DNA of 64,000 nt, from the NCBI GenBank assembly GCA_963576475.1, contig OY754969.1, forward strand, positions 29,735,388 to 29,799,387, in the 5' to 3' direction. A program made the position numbers and the translations under genes. The stretch is from Molanna angustata. Its lineage: Eukaryota > Arthropoda > Insecta > Trichoptera > Molannidae. A model generated the notes under the pieces. It did not search any database. It saw nothing but the letters and a program-made list of their open reading frames with translations, and was not told the origin of the DNA. Positions within the stretch are counted from its first letter, which is position 1. Each line of letters starts with the position of its first letter. Below, piece after piece: positions 47,117-60,220 of the stretch.

Positions 47117-50074
47117 TCATTGTTGTGTGCTTTCTTCCATTTTTAAATTTAACGAAGCGTAATGCTGTTCTCTTTCGCGACTAAGTTTTTGTAAATTTTC
47201 ACCCACAATCATACTGATTCTATGTTTATCGGATAAGGACATCTGCTTCGGGGAGTCGGGATGTAATCTTTTTCTTGACTGCGTATCGGAAGGCATACTG
47301 AGGTCTGTTGGTTTGTCATCATCCTGCATTGGTTGGGTCCAGGAGAGTGTGTACGTCTCTTCTTCAGTTTTGGGCTCTGCCTTGATCGTAAGGGAAAGCG
47401 GTGATGGTTGATTTTGGCTCGAAACTCTCGTCGGACTCATTTGTTGTCTTAACAATGAGATGTTCTTGATGTTTTTCAGTTCCGTTGGGTTTCTGAGGAA
47501 CCTGTAAACAAAGAAATAAATATTAATAAAGACGTACCCATTTTAAACAAAAACAAATTATTATCGCCCTTTGTGTCTCAGTCAAGGGTATCTGGTGGAG
47601 AAACAATTTTCACTGTGTTTACAGTCTAACTAATTTGCAATGATTGATATAAATCTCCAGAAAATGTGGAAACATTGGGTGCATGTTAAATCCCCGTATA
47701 TTTCATTTAGTATCTATTACTTGCCTGAGAAGCAATAAAAAATCATGATGTTCTACAAATATTTGGCGATTTTTTAGAAGTTAAATAGATTCACAGTGTA
47801 TGAAATGTTTGTGTTAATTAAAAAAATATAAATATTCAGAAGATATTAGTGACTTATTGAAACATAATAAATCTCATTAAATAAAGGTACTTACTGGTAA
47901 CAATGTCGTTCCCCTTGGACTTTTCGTAGTATGTTGACTCTGTAATAATAACGAAGGGCTCTTGACATCTTATCGTAGTTCATCGACAAATGATTCTTTT
48001 GTATTCCCCACAGTTTGGCGAGTCCTGCTGGATCCACTATCTTGAACACACCAGATTCTGGATTCTTCCATGCGATGTAATTTGTATACCTTTGACTAGG
48101 ATCATTTAATAGTTGTTGCAGAAAGTCCCATAATAATCTCCCATCTGAAATAAATCAATTAATTTTATTAGTAAACAAATAGAGACTAAGAAAATTTATA
48201 CACCATTATTTGTGACAAATTAAGTGTAAAGAGGAATACCATCAAAAACAAAAAAACATTTTTTTAAAAGTATAATTTATGTTGCTTCTCTAGTCTGGTA
48301 ACATTAGTTAGTTGGAAGAAATTGTTGTAATGGCAATAAACTCGCCACTTTCGCAGGGAACAAGAAAGTGTTTATTGTTATTCAAAAAAGAACTTTAATG
48401 CTACAGTGTTTTTGTAAGATTAAAATAATGTAAAACAAAGAACTATCTGTGAACTATCACTCTCTTTATTTTCTTCCATAACCATAGAAAAATCTGATCG
48501 GTTGGAATTAAACTTGAAACAGACAAATTTAAAACATGCTTTCGAACTTATTTGAGTGATTCTCACTTGAAATTTTGTTTTCTTTCTATTAAAATAACAA
48601 CAACTTACTTGTATTAGGCTCTGGCATGTCATTTGGGAAGAACTCTCTGGGCATGTTTTTGTAAGCGTTAGATCCTCCAGGTGTGAGTGGTGGATTGTGT
48701 GTGGATGTGGCTGTATGCGAGGGTGTGGAGGGTTCCTTGGGAGATCTTGGCTGCGGAGGGGGCAACAGACAGATCGGGGCAATGGTGTAACTGGGTGTCG
48801 TTGGTGGGGTACTTTGGGAGGCCGAACTAGGCACAGATATTTGCACATTGTTTTCTTGATAACTATCTTCATCAGAGTCTGACTGGTTGCTTCCAGAGCT
48901 GGTGGCTGAGTTTGTATTTCCATACAGCGTTTGAACATAACCGGCAGCTGTGCCATTTTCTACGTGTTGTGGACTGCCCGTTTGACTGTCCAAGGAAGGT
49001 GCCGGACTGAGGGTGACAGAGTTACTTTGATTGATGAAATGTGCGATGTTGGCCGCATGTTTGGCTTGTTGAAAGGTGGCTTCGGCCGAGGGTTGCGTGA
49101 GGATGTTCCAGTTGGGAGTAGGCGGGTGTGAATGTGGTGATAGTGGGTATGGGGCACGGGAGGTAGGAGTGACGGGAGACGATGGCAGACAGCGACCCAA
49201 CAGAGATGCATCACGGACTAACATCTGCAGGACGTTGTGAAGGACATCTCCCACTCCTGGACACCTCTCTCCTAAATCGTTTTTGGTCAGCAAGCACATT
49301 GCTTTACCTGAAAATAAAATAGGTATTAATATATTGAAACGGAATAAAATGATAATTAGTGCGACTTTAACTCGATGCTTTGTTGGTTCATGCGCGGATA
49401 GATAAAACGGGCTATTTTCTATGAGAAGTAATTGTTCTACTACAGTGAATATGAATTATTTTATTGATTTTACCCTTAAAAATTTATAAAAATAAAAGTA
49501 TATTCATATAAATAACAGAAATAAATAACTAGAAATATATTTCAACAGACATTATGGAGTCTTTCCAAAATATGTACTTGCTGGTCATTGGATTATCTCA
49601 ATAGAAGACACTTGCAGTTCTATGATTCAATATAAACCAGTGTTAACAATTTATTCTTAAATCTGTTTCTAATTATTTATCATACAAAAGTGTATGCTGA
49701 ATGGGTATTTTTTCAATGTACTACACAGTTGAAGACTAAATACAATGAGAAATTGAAATAACAAAATTTGAAAATGTCAAAATAATCTTACCATTCATTT
49801 GAAACATTTCCATGTCGAAATTGGGCAAGTCGAATTCCCGCTCGCACCACTTGAGGAAGGTGGCTACATCTTCTCTGGACCATATTCTGGGATCCGAAGC
49901 GAGAGACGCAGGCAGGTGGGTCTTAAAGTCCAAGAGTGGGGACGAGGGTGGTTGCGAGGGAGGGGGGAAGCTGATAGGGTAGCGCCACAGAAGATCTGTG
50001 GGGCTGAAGGGCAATTGAAGCGGCATTCGCTCCATGGTCGCAACAGGCGGCAGTTGGAGAGGTAGCAGCTTCAT
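47117..50074 (-). CDS. aop: ETS-family repressor Anterior open / Yan (TEL/ETV6 orthologue)
   Basis: A transcriptional repressor opposed by RTK/MAPK signalling in insects. Coding exons 49792-50074, 48609-49307, 47895-48144 and 47117-47501, all GT-AG, phases 1, 1 and 2, total 1617 nt (538 aa). The ATG at 50072-50074 has an in-frame TAA 18 nt upstream in the same exon. The SAM/Pointed domain (residues about 59-128) includes [33 protein letters not shown] and [10 protein letters not shown]. The ETS domain (about 329-415) includes [34 protein letters not shown] and the recognition helix [11 protein letters not shown] Ser/Pro-rich linker has many SP/TP sites suited to MAPK. PTDLS at 475-479 is a CtBP-binding motif, and IKAE at 450-453 a sumoylation consensus. 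The match to Yan is closer than to other ETS proteins. Confidence 0.96.
47563..47742 (+). mobile_element. SINE family 2, diverged copy in an aop intron
   Basis: Collinear with 10960-11215: GTCTCAGT-like A-box region, TTTACAGTCTAACT, TCTCCAGAAAATGTGG, and the 3' part TTGCCTGAGAAGCAATAAA. The B box is largely deleted. It lies in the last aop intron (47502-47894). Confidence 0.65.
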
Positions 50075-50103
50075 AACCACCTCAGTTTACCTTTATGCTA
50101 ACC
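50075..50103 (-). other. 5' UTR part of the aop start exon
   Basis: A splice acceptor (TTATTACAG read on the minus strand) lies just before GTTAGCATAAAGG, about 30 nt upstream of the ATG. The start exon therefore begins in the 5' UTR and a non-coding exon must lie further upstream. Confidence 0.75.
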
Positions 50104-51204
50104 TGTAATAAAATAAAAATTATTAAACACGGTTTCAGAAATTTGTCTACAGCAAAATATTGATTTTTAACAAAAGAAAATTTATTGATCTACATATTAA
50201 TTTATTTACTAAATTAATCATAATTAAGTAAAAAAAAAACAAATAAACAAAAAGACCAATTTAATAAATTAAAATTACCAACAAATTAAATTGCAATTTT
50301 AATAAATTAATAATTTGGGATTAAATGTTTTATGTTAGACAATAACTTTAGTTTAATACAATATTTGATTTTACAGTTGTATGGTACCTATATTATGAAA
50401 ACAAATTTCAATAGAGGCCTTTTGAAATACCACATTTTATAAATCCCTAAAAGATACATTAATGTTGGAAAAATTGTGAGAAAAAAAAACTAATACTGTG
50501 TATTAAGTAGTGAAATAAAATAACATTGATAGGATAATGCAAGTTTATTTACTTAGTGTAATGATTTTCGCAAATATTAAACAAGAATTTAAAACATTAC
50601 TTTGATATGTAATTACGTACACCAAATTTACAATATTATATTAAGGTAAAAATATAATCACTAAGTACTATTTTTTTAGTGACATTTTTTGAACATGCCC
50701 ATATTATTGTATGAAAAAAAAACGAATATGTGTAAAAAAGTTATTGGAAATAGATTTATTAGAAGAATAATATACAGATTTGTGACTATGTATAATCAAT
50801 AAAATAAATAAAAATTTGGGGTTTCCTAATTGTACCTAATATTATAACATCAGACTAAACAGTGACAATAAGACTTAAATTAAATATATGATGAAACTTT
50901 AAAAATGATTGCGGAAAGTAAAGTTGATATTTTTGTGCTACCATTTTAGTTTCGATATCCAATGGAGACTTTTATAATAAAATGATTTTTCGCATTATTC
51001 TTCAATGTTTTCAATCAGTGGTCCTTAATCTAATTTCTAATCTAATCATTATTCAATTTTTATTCGTCGTGCTTGGATCCATTAACTTTTTAATGATATT
51101 CACCATGTTAGATATTCTGTTTATTTTCTTTTTTGAAAATATCAGAGAACTTGCAACCATTTGCTCATACCAACACGGCATATCCCACAGAGTGGGGTAG
51201 CCAG

Positions 51205-51345
51205 CGAAAGGTGTGCGGGTGTGATTGCCTTATAAAAGGGAGCACAACACATCTGTGTATACCCACACACCAGTCTCGTCTCACCTAAAAGGCACTACAT
51301 TCAGAATGGGTGGTGAACCTCATTGCTGAACTATGTGAGATGTTA
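51205..51345. repeat. Unclassified dispersed repeat, copy 2
   Basis: Partner of 8786-8915; shares GTGCGGGTGTG, CCACACACCAGTCTCGTCTC and ATTCAGAATGGGTGGTGAAC. Confidence 0.5.
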
Positions 51346-52639
51346 TTGTTGCCTGTTGTATTTTCGATTACCCGGCTCTTACGGGACACTCGAAAACAAT
51401 AATAGAAAAGAGTTAAAGCACTATTCTAAGCCGGTGCCTCACAGCAACCATTTGTCAGTTCATAATTTAATTGATTTATATTGGAACATAATATAGAAAT
51501 AGAGGAAAAGAAGAAGTAAGTGAAGTTACATTGTTTACATATAAAAATACATTTATTGTAATATACCAAACTATTTTCTCATAATAAATACTATGTTTTG
51601 ATTAGAAAAATAATAAACTACTTCAACAGAGTGAAAAACTTCCAAGATGTCAAAGGAAAAAGATATCCTTTACAGAATATATTTATCTGTCTTTATGTAC
51701 AAAATACATATAAATATAGTACACTGGCCATTGCCATTTGCCAAGCTCTTACAACCAATCAGGTAACAAAGTAAGACAACAGAGTAAAGGTATGTAAAAC
51801 AGCAAAAATACACCAAGCAATTTCATCATTTGGCGGAAATTATTATTATACATATGTGAATGAAACAGGTTAAATGAGGCTAGGTTCGAACCCAGGTACA
51901 CCAGATTGTTAATTCAAAACTAACCATAATATAAAACTGTTCCTATTTGGTGTATAGTATAATTTCAGGAATGTGTAAATTTTTGTGGAAAAAAAAATAC
52001 ACTTTTTGATTGTTTACTTTATTTGTGAACAAAAAATAAAAATATACAATTTGGAATATAAAATCTGGTCGAAAATCCGCACCATTTTGGTTTGCGTGCA
52101 AGAAGATTATAAATCAAACTAATAGATGTCGCTGCACGTACAAAAAAATAACATTCAACTTCGCGCGATTTTTCCGGTATATTTTCCGCGATTATTTTTT
52201 CATAAAAATAACTTAATATAAAATATATTTATTGATTTAAGTATAAAAATGTATAAAATAATCTAACGCGTTTTCAAACGTAACAGTAATAAAATGAGTT
52301 TTTATTCAAATTCAAATATAAGTTTGTATTAAAGGAGTTCTATTGAAAAACATAAATACAATTAAAATGCTTATCATAATATCTCCATAAAAACAAGAAA
52401 ATATATATGCTATTTAATTGAAATAAGAGAAACTAAATTACGATACGTAGTAAAAAAGGCCTCTACGAAAATGGCGGGAAGAAATACGGAAGAATATTTT
52501 GGACAGAAAGTTAAAAATAAAAAAAATTAAATATTTAAATGTGCCTATTTTAAAAATAACGATTTATTTATTGATTAAATAAAAAAAATTATAACACTGT
52601 ACATTATGATTACATACTAGATTCATAGTGTGAGTGTGA

Positions 52640-52686
52640 TTAATGATCACCTCATTAGGAAATACTGTGCCGAGGTGTTCATTAAT
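52640..52686 (-). repeat. Conserved stem-loop motif, copy 1
   Basis: A 15-bp stem (ATTAATGATCACCTC against GAGGTGTTCATTAAT, one mismatch) encloses an 18-nt loop. The same loop sequence, in opposite orientation and with a shorter stem, recurs at 59308-59354. Probably the 3' UTR hairpin of a LINE. Confidence 0.55.
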
Positions 52687-53139
52687 TTAGTTACGTTTTT
52701 ATTTAAGTACATAAATATTATGAATTTCTTAAGATACAATTCACTGTTTACATAGACGTGGCGAAAAAATAGGGTCTTTAGAATGTAAATAATATAAAAT
52801 TATTTATCTTTTTCAAAATAATATTGTTATAATAGTCTCTGAAAATTCGTTTAAAACTTCGATAAAAATACCTAGCGAATTATCCAAAACTTTTTAAATG
52901 ACAATACACATTGATACATAAATAAGTTAGGATAAATTTGATTTTCAACAAATAAACCAGGCAAATAAATAGCTAAAGAAACCAAGAAAGAAACAATGTT
53001 TTGTACATCATACTTAGTGCATATTACTTTATATATAAAAGTTTTGATTCTGAGAAAAACTTGATCGGGACATCGTTGAAAGTAATCGTGCTATTGAAAG
53101 AGATTAATATTTTAAAATTACGAGGTTGTAATTGATCCC

Positions 53140-53172
<33 letters not shown>

Positions 53173-54533
53173 CACTAATTCGTCAAGACTATTTCTATAA
53201 AACTGAACCGTCATAAATTATTCTTTAGTGAGGAGCGGGAAATAAGGTGCTTGATACTGCGGCCATTTATGATATATGTCGCTCCTTCATTTCTCAGCTA
53301 ACATCCCAACAACATAGGATGAAAAATTATCAACATGGTCAATTATTATAATGCTAAATCAAATTCGTGTTCAAGACTATATTATAATAATTAAATACTG
53401 CAACGGTAACAAATGGATATTCTGGAATCCTACCGAGCAAAAATATCTACTACAATAACATCATAATAATATATTAACGAAACAACAGAAAGAAAACAGG
53501 TAGTAATCATTGTTTACAATGTACAACTTACCTAATTCTACATTCCCGGAAGGAACTGTTTAAAACAAGGTTTAAAATGAAAAACTGTTATATTATTTGA
53601 ATAAGGATTAGAATTACCTATTATTCCTTTTGGATGTATTTTGTCAAGAATTTTACACAGAAGAACCAAATAAGTATGATAGAAAACAATACCTAGGAGG
53701 CATTTTTTCTGAAAAATTTTCGTTTATGCAAATTCACTTAGGTACAAATATTCAAATATTATTCATGTCAGTATGCAAAATGTGTTTTTATATAAGTATT
53801 AGTATACTATAAACAAATGTTATATACGTAAATATTTTAAGTAGGTACTTAGGTATTTACTCGATTATAGAATGTAAATCAGGATCACAAAGCCTTTGTT
53901 AAAACTTCTAATCACTGCAGGTTTACAAAAAGGTACCCCGTTAACAGGTGACATACTACCTGTTCCGGATCTATTATTTACTTTATGACGGGAAGGGAAA
54001 GAAATTTATTTAATGACAAAGGGGTCAGAGCTTAGGAAATATAGGGATCCTACTTAATGAAGTCATAAATACTACGGTGACTTGTGGGTACAGTAATAAA
54101 CCGAATACAAATAATTATTATCGTTAAAATGGTATTTCTTAGACATTTGTACAATTGCATAGAAATATATTTTTACACCTAGGTACGTTTTTTTGTAAAG
54201 GCACTAACATGAAGGCACGCAATAATTATTCTCGTATAATACCTAATATCTACAATATTTACATCGTGGAAGTCACTACCATAACTGGAAATCAGGCGCC
54301 AATCGGTATGTACTTATATCTTTCGAAGAAAACAACAGGTTGCAAGGAACAACAGGTTATTTCCTTCGCTAAGTATCAAATTAACTCTTGATTAAATTTA
54401 TATTACTTTTAATATTAAATCATAGAAGTCTATTGATATTTTTATATTTATAAAATTTGATAATATTTTAAACGGGAAACAATGTATATTTACACGAGTG
54501 CACCGATTTAAAAAAAAATCAAAATGTACTCAC

Positions 54534-54900
54534 CGTAACAAATTGTTTTTATATTCTTTCGATGATTCCGTTAATCCAAATAATGTCACAAAATCTCACA
54601 AACAACAAAATATAATATATCAACAACACTTCACAAGGAGCACATAAACATAATATAATTTCCTGCACATAATAATATCTTCCACGGAAGACGTAATATT
54701 CTTATCAGTCACACAGAATCACGTCAACACTTTACTTCCGCATTCACAAACAAATAAAGATAAAATTAGCTCCTTCAAATTTCACTTATAAACAATGAAT
54801 GTCACTTTATATTTAATTCAGTTCACTTTGATTAATTCTACAATTGAGTATAATAGTAATATGTCCTATCGAGACGATGAGTACGAAAAGGCGTAACAAG
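54534..54900 (-). promoter_or_regulatory. Probable non-coding first exon and promoter region of aop
   Basis: On the minus strand TGTTACG is followed by the strong donor GTGAGTAC, with the exon edge at 54534. The region beyond it (54880-55110) is CG-richer than its surroundings, as expected near a promoter. The transcription start cannot be fixed from sequence. The assignment to aop rests on strand, position and the need for an upstream UTR exon. Confidence 0.45.
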
Positions 54901-56350
54901 TGTTACAAGTTGCGTGCGACAATAGCCTGACTCAGAATGCCGACGCGTACATGCGTCCGGCCCAAAGTCTCGGCTCAAACTGAGGGAGGCATGAAGAAAG
55001 GATGCGGGTGTAGAGGGCTAGCGAGCGCCGCGGGTGTAAAAGCGGAGGGGGGGGGGGAACTCGGAATGCCGGTGTCTGCCGGCTCACAAGAGGCTCATCC
55101 GGACTTTACAGCGGTAAGTGAATCGACACTTAATAAAAATGTATTCACTCTATACTCGAACACGTCAAGTACGAGCACTGATTTGAATTGTTCCCTTTAT
55201 TATCGTTTTGATTTTCTTTTTATGCCTACTTAATTAGGTATTATTCGAACGTGTGTGTGTGTTTTGTTCGTATGATTGCGTCGTGGCGCTGACGGTAGCG
55301 AATGTTCTTCACTCTTTCTTGGGTAACTTCAGTTTCAGTTCAGGTAATACAGCCTACAGGTATTCGGTGCTTACCTTTAAAACAGTGCAGAGTGTACATA
55401 CATATTTGCTCTTTAGTTTGATATTAAGATCGATATAAAATGTCTCAAGGAAGAAAAATTTACCGCCAGATTCTCGATTTATAATTAAGTAGTTTTTGTT
55501 TCTTAGTATACCTAGATGTTTCCTTCTGATATTTGTACAATACACACACTATATTTCAACCTATATCCACCTATTTATTCATTTTGCGTTACCGTAATCT
55601 GTACCAATCAATAGATTTTTTCGCTACCGTAGGAAAGATCATTATTTTAACATACAAAACATTAGCATGCGATATGTATAATTTTCGTCAAACATCTTGA
55701 ACGAGCTTCCAGTTGCGCAGAGCGCAAATTTGTGTCTTTTTGCTTCGTTGGTTTACGTGGAAATCGCCCCACTTCTCGACTAAAAGTTCAAGTTATTTGG
55801 CGACAATTATAACACAAAGCAACGAAATGTTATAATGTATAGATAAATATAATATTGATGAATTATTAATATAGCGTGAGACATCTTGGCAGCTGGTAAC
55901 AACCGACGCAACATCGTCTACAACTCAACTTGGTACTGGGTACTGGCAACTGAAGCAAGCAGCAAACCTGACTGGTTGTCCCTGAGTATTTTTCAGCCAA
56001 TAGCAATAATAAAACTACGTACTTCCGGGTTCCTTAATGATTACTCGACATTTCCGTGACGCCATATTTAATGTTATATTTTAAAACTCAAATATACTTA
56101 TGTTCTAAATACCTAAGTAAAGAAACAAACATTTTATTCTCAGTTTAATCTATAGTGTAGACTTCCTGTAGCGATTCAAATAAAGCTTCATATTCTTTTA
56201 TTTTCCTCACAAATGAATTTAGATTCGTAAACAAACAAACTGTAAAATGTGTCGGTCTATAATTTGTGCTAATGTTTCGACTACACCAGAAAGTATACTT
56301 ATTATTTTTAGTATAGAGAGTTAAAAATAAATGTCTAAATCTGTTATTTT
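54901..56350. other. Region upstream of aop, no gene seen
   Basis: CG-rich to about 55110, with a G run at 55048-55058, then AT-rich. The open frame at 54937-55233 has no domain and is a by-product of local composition. It may contain promoter-proximal elements of aop. Confidence 0.4.
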
Positions 56351-56369
56351 TTGACATTTGAAAGATGAA

Positions 56370-56640
56370 CGATTCCTTGGCGTTCGGTCTTCTCTGACTG
56401 CTTCGTATGGATCACGGCATGATGGTGTGTATACATGATTGACGAACGACTTTTTAAAAAGATAGATATCAGTGAAAGATACGAGAGATGCAGGGCTCAT
56501 CAAAGAAAACGATACGTGAATAATATTTTGGATGATGGAAATGTATTGAATAACCTAAAAATATGAATAAGAAGAATAATGCCTTAAAAGTTTGGCTTTC
56601 AGTTCTATCTAGATTAGAAAAATAGAGTGATCATGTAATC
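56370..56640 (+). mobile_element. Two RTE 3' relics in tandem
   Basis: The first is the terminal piece GGATCACGGCATGATGGTGT (about 56409). The second, 56475-56640, resembles the GRGHQRKRW-HDHVNDILKDGNV coding tail with stops. Both are old. Confidence 0.5.
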
Positions 56641-57829
56641 TTCGTTATTGAATAACTATTTTTTGTAATATTTTGAAAATTAATTTAGTATCAGAGAAGC
56701 ACCATTTCTTAAAGCAATGTTTCTTCGTCCAATCTTCCTACATTTTTTCTTGTGTCCTCATTCCTCATTCATTACCCTGTCATTATTTAAAACAAGCAAA
56801 TGTTTTTGCGATAGGCGAGTGAAATTAGTCTCTAAACACGATTCACTGGCTTGCTACTTCAGTGCAGTATCCGTTCAACCAATTAGTTTTTTTTTTAATA
56901 TTATGTAGGTACCTACAAAGTATAAAACAACACGCATATTGAGGTATCTGTTTCTTTACTGAGTATTATTATCCGTTACAAAGTATGTGTTAGTTTGTAT
57001 GTTCTCAAATGTCTAAGAAAATCCGTTGGATGAAATAATGTTCTGTTTCCGGAACGATCGCCAGCGGATGTCCGGTTTGCGGTGTTCAAAGTTAAACGAA
57101 CATGATTTTATACGGTATGGTAAGGTACCTAAAGGTAATTATATGCCGTTTATAGAACGCAGACCGCCAATAGCGCGTTAAAACTGCTTACGTAATTATG
57201 GGAACAACTTCTAACTTCTAAGATGGTTTTTCATATATTTATTTAATAAGTTATACCTACTCAGTTATATTATTTTACGTAAGTACTTGGTTTTATAAGT
57301 TGTATTTACTATGTACCGTCATACGGATTTATTCATTTAATAAAACATCACAAATATAAATAACTATTTTTTAACTTCTTTCTTCATTGCAGGCATCCTC
57401 AAATTTTTAGATTCGACAAAAATTGTTGTAATTGTATTGTATCATCAAATTCTCTGTGAGTGTCTCATAACAAATAATAAAAATACAGTACAAAACTTAA
57501 TATTTTATGCATTTCTTGATTTATTAAGTTGGCATATAACGCTAAATCTAGTAACCGAAAACATGATAATTTCGATTTTTTTAAATTGCATTTACGCAAA
57601 CATCGGATTTTTTGACAAACTTTATAACATCTCAATAGATACGAAGTTGGAATATTATAGAAGAAGTTGGTTCTTGGTTCTTCTATAACATTCCAACTTC
57701 GTCTTAAAATTTTTGTCAAAAAAAAACATATTCCTAATTATCTTAACATACCTACTACAATAACTCCAGGGACAACCTGTAGTTGGCTTTAATATTACTC
57801 ATATTATCTTTATTTTACATACATACATA
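56641..57829. other. AT-rich distal region with one hairpin
   Basis: No gene. The only structured feature is the 57641-57702 hairpin listed separately. Open frames are AT-composition artefacts. Confidence 0.45.
57641..57702. repeat. 25-bp-stem hairpin
   Basis: Arms about 57641-57665 and 57678-57702 (ACGAAGTTGGAAT... and its inverse) with one mismatch and a 12-nt loop GTTGGTTCTTGG. The length is compatible with a small foldback or a pre-miRNA-like transcript. No expression evidence. Confidence 0.7.
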
Positions 57830-58250
57830 CATACATACCATCACGCCATATTCCTTACGGGGTAAGCAGAGAGAACCGAGCGCCATACTCCTCTATTTTT
57901 GCATACATTCCTAGCTTCCTTTACATCCATACATCGTCTCATACATGCTCGTCGATTATTCAAGCTTCTAATATTTCCTTCATTCAAAATATCATTCACA
58001 TGGTCATGCCATCCCTTTCTGGGGCGGCCCCTACTATTCACTCCATCTCTTACACCCATGTATATTTTTTGGTCAGTCGTTCATCATTCATTCTTTCTAT
58101 ATGTCCAAACCACCTCAAAGCATTCACTTTCATTTTACATATAATATCCTTCTTTATCTTGCATTCTCTCCTTATGTCCTCATTTTTTATTCTATCATAT
58201 ATCGTTCTATTACATACCTACTCTTCTTAGTGATCTCATTTCGAACTTTA
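57822..58250 (-). mobile_element. RTE-clade LINE 3' fragment
   Basis: The minus frame 58059-57841 has SRGRPRKGWHDHVNDILNEG, NIRSLNNRRACMRRCMDVKE and WRSVLSAYP. The tail TACATACATACATACC at 57823-57840 precedes the family 3' end. It continues degenerately to about 58250. Confidence 0.85.
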
Positions 58251-58840
58251 TTTTATATTATTTATTATACGCTGTATAATGTTGTCCTCTAAATAAATAA
58301 ATAAATAAAATGTCATTTATTTTAATATTGTTGATTTAACAATAATTTATTATGATATATAATTATTAATTATATAATAAAGTGTTTTATTGTTACCTTC
58401 AATCGTATGTTTCAGCACGGTATGCAGGTGCGAATTCCCCGAGGACCATGAACCAAGTTATTTGCAAAAACAGCGTTATAAAAATCAACCAATTGTTGTA
58501 CTGTCAATGTACATAATTTCCTGTCTTTTTGTATGTTTGTTTGTCCGCGTAAAGGTGTTAAAATTAACTATTGATATATCAGACGCACATATACTACCAA
58601 GAGGTATAATATTATATAATTACAACGGTGAAATTCGCGTAATACTGCTGATGGGGCATCGATCGCAAATATAAAATATCAGAAGAGTAATAGTAAAGTA
58701 TTTCTTGGAATTGAATAGTGAAATAGGCGTTTTAATTATTATGATTCAGTATCAGAAACGTATAGAATAAGGCTGTTAATAACAGAACAACGTAAAACAT
58801 ATATACGAAATAAGATACATCTACCAGCTAAACGTTATGA
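58251..58840. other. AT-rich distal region, nothing recognised
   Basis: Contains a short (AAAT)n at about 58291-58310 and a 94-codon frame (58390-58674) with no known domain. I do not call it a gene. Confidence 0.4.
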
Positions 58841-59470
58841 CACTGCGACAATTATACGCAAGATCTGCACTTTCAAATTATTTTAAACGCAACTTACTCA
58901 CTGTAGGTACACATTACACAACCTTCAAGAACAACAAGATCCTCTATCACCAACACAATAAATATCCCAAAGTTGCAAACTACTCATGGATAAAGACATT
59001 TTAACCTCACTAATACTGCTACCACAAAACACATCGTCACAAAAATACAAAAACACATAACAGCATGGATAAATAACACCGGTTTAGATCAAATCAATAA
59101 CATAATTACACCTTCTTCTTCTTTGTCAGCCATCTTTCCACTGCTGGTTGTAGGCCTCCTCCAGTGAACTCCATCTCTTTCTGCACCTTATTACACCTTA
59201 TCAAATATAATTAACTTTCACATTTTTTTTCGCAATAACAATTTAAATTAAAATTTACTTCAAGAACTTTACACATAATGTACTATTTATGTCACACAAC
59301 TGTTCAAATAAACACCTCGGCACAGGACTTCCTAGCGAGGTGTTCATTGTACCCTCGCAATTACGCACTTACCAATAACACACACGCACACGTTTATATG
59401 TACACATATACTTATCTTATAGTATGTAATTGAAATGTAAATTCTTCTTCATATTATCAATAAATAAATG
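58841..59470. mobile_element. LINE debris, including an RTE scrap and the stem-loop motif copy 2
   Basis: 59106-59205 carries a minus-strand RTE/BovB-type phrase (complement of CACTGCTGGTTGTAGGCCTC). 59308-59354 contains the stem-loop motif shared with 52640. The segment ends AATAAATAAATG at 59459-59470, like a LINE tail. Frames are broken. Confidence 0.45.
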
Positions 59471-59889
59471 TCATTGTTAACATTTAAATTCCGTCATTTC
59501 TGCCGGGGTAATATCAAACGATCTAAAGAAAGCAAGCGCGTGTGACTGCTTGATATTTCGAATTGTCTAAATCATCGATATGATGCATGAGGCAATATAC
59601 CTACCTATAATGAGGTCATATGAAATGGTTGTATGGTGTATAGTGTTTTCCTAATATGTAAGTCTGCAGGAAGTCATGTCTTGGCTGGACCGCCTTTGCC
59701 TGGAGGCCTCCTTACCTTACAGACTATTGCATCACAACATCACTAGCTGGTGCTATTCGTCATTTCCTTGTTTTGTAATAGACGTCTAACTACATATATT
59801 AAAATATTTTTATCACTCGTTGGAACAACAGATGGAATAGCGATTATGAAATTGGAATATTGAAAACTAGTAGTGTAAGAGCAATGAAG

Positions 59890-60178
59890 AAGACACAATG
59901 CCGAACTCTGTCAGCTGTATGGTGATATAAGTGCAGTTGTCAAGATCATACGACTTAGATGGTTCGGTCACGTACAGCGAATGAGAGACGGGGAGCCTCA
60001 ATGAGAGTTATGACTATCCAGTAGGAATAAGACGGGTGGGAATGCCGAAGCTTCGCTGGCTGGATGGAGTCACAGCCGATTGCAGAGTGCTCTTGTGAAT
60101 TGGAAGACTGCCGTCCTGGATAGAAGAGGGTGGCGTCTGATCTTGGACGCAGCTAAGACCCGTCAAGGGTTGTAAGAC
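59890..60178 (+). mobile_element. LINE C-terminal RT fragment
   Basis: Plus-strand reading with frame breaks: AELCQLYGDISAVVKIIRLR, then WFGHVQRMRDGEP, MPKLRWLDGVTADCR and WKTAVLDRRGWRLILDAAKT. Typical terminal region of RTE/Proto-like insect reverse transcriptases. Confidence 0.65.
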
Positions 60179-60220
60179 CAGACTTGTCCCCCGAGTCCAA
60201 CCATCAGCGTTATCTAAATC

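Larger units (their letters stand above)
50104..54533 (-). other. Large first intron of aop (proposed)
   Basis: About 4.4 kb of AT-rich sequence with no coding frame of note. It contains the repeat copy at 51205-51345, a region with SINE-like GGTTCGAACCC at 51890, a stem-loop motif at 52640-52686 and a short (TA)n at 53142-53171. Developmental enhancers would be expected in such an intron, but none can be identified by eye. Confidence 0.6.

Noticed and set aside
48420..48609. Extension of the aop exon frame beyond PEPNT
   Set aside because: A strong donor (GTAAGT) follows 48609, and the ETS exon joins in the right phase; the extension is intronic.
50072..50080. GTG two codons upstream as the aop start
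   Set aside because: The ATG at 50072-50074 is the first Met and follows an in-frame stop; a GTG start is not expected in this gene.
54937..55233. 98-codon frame in the CG-rich region upstream of aop
   Set aside because: No domain and compositionally explained; more likely promoter-proximal DNA.
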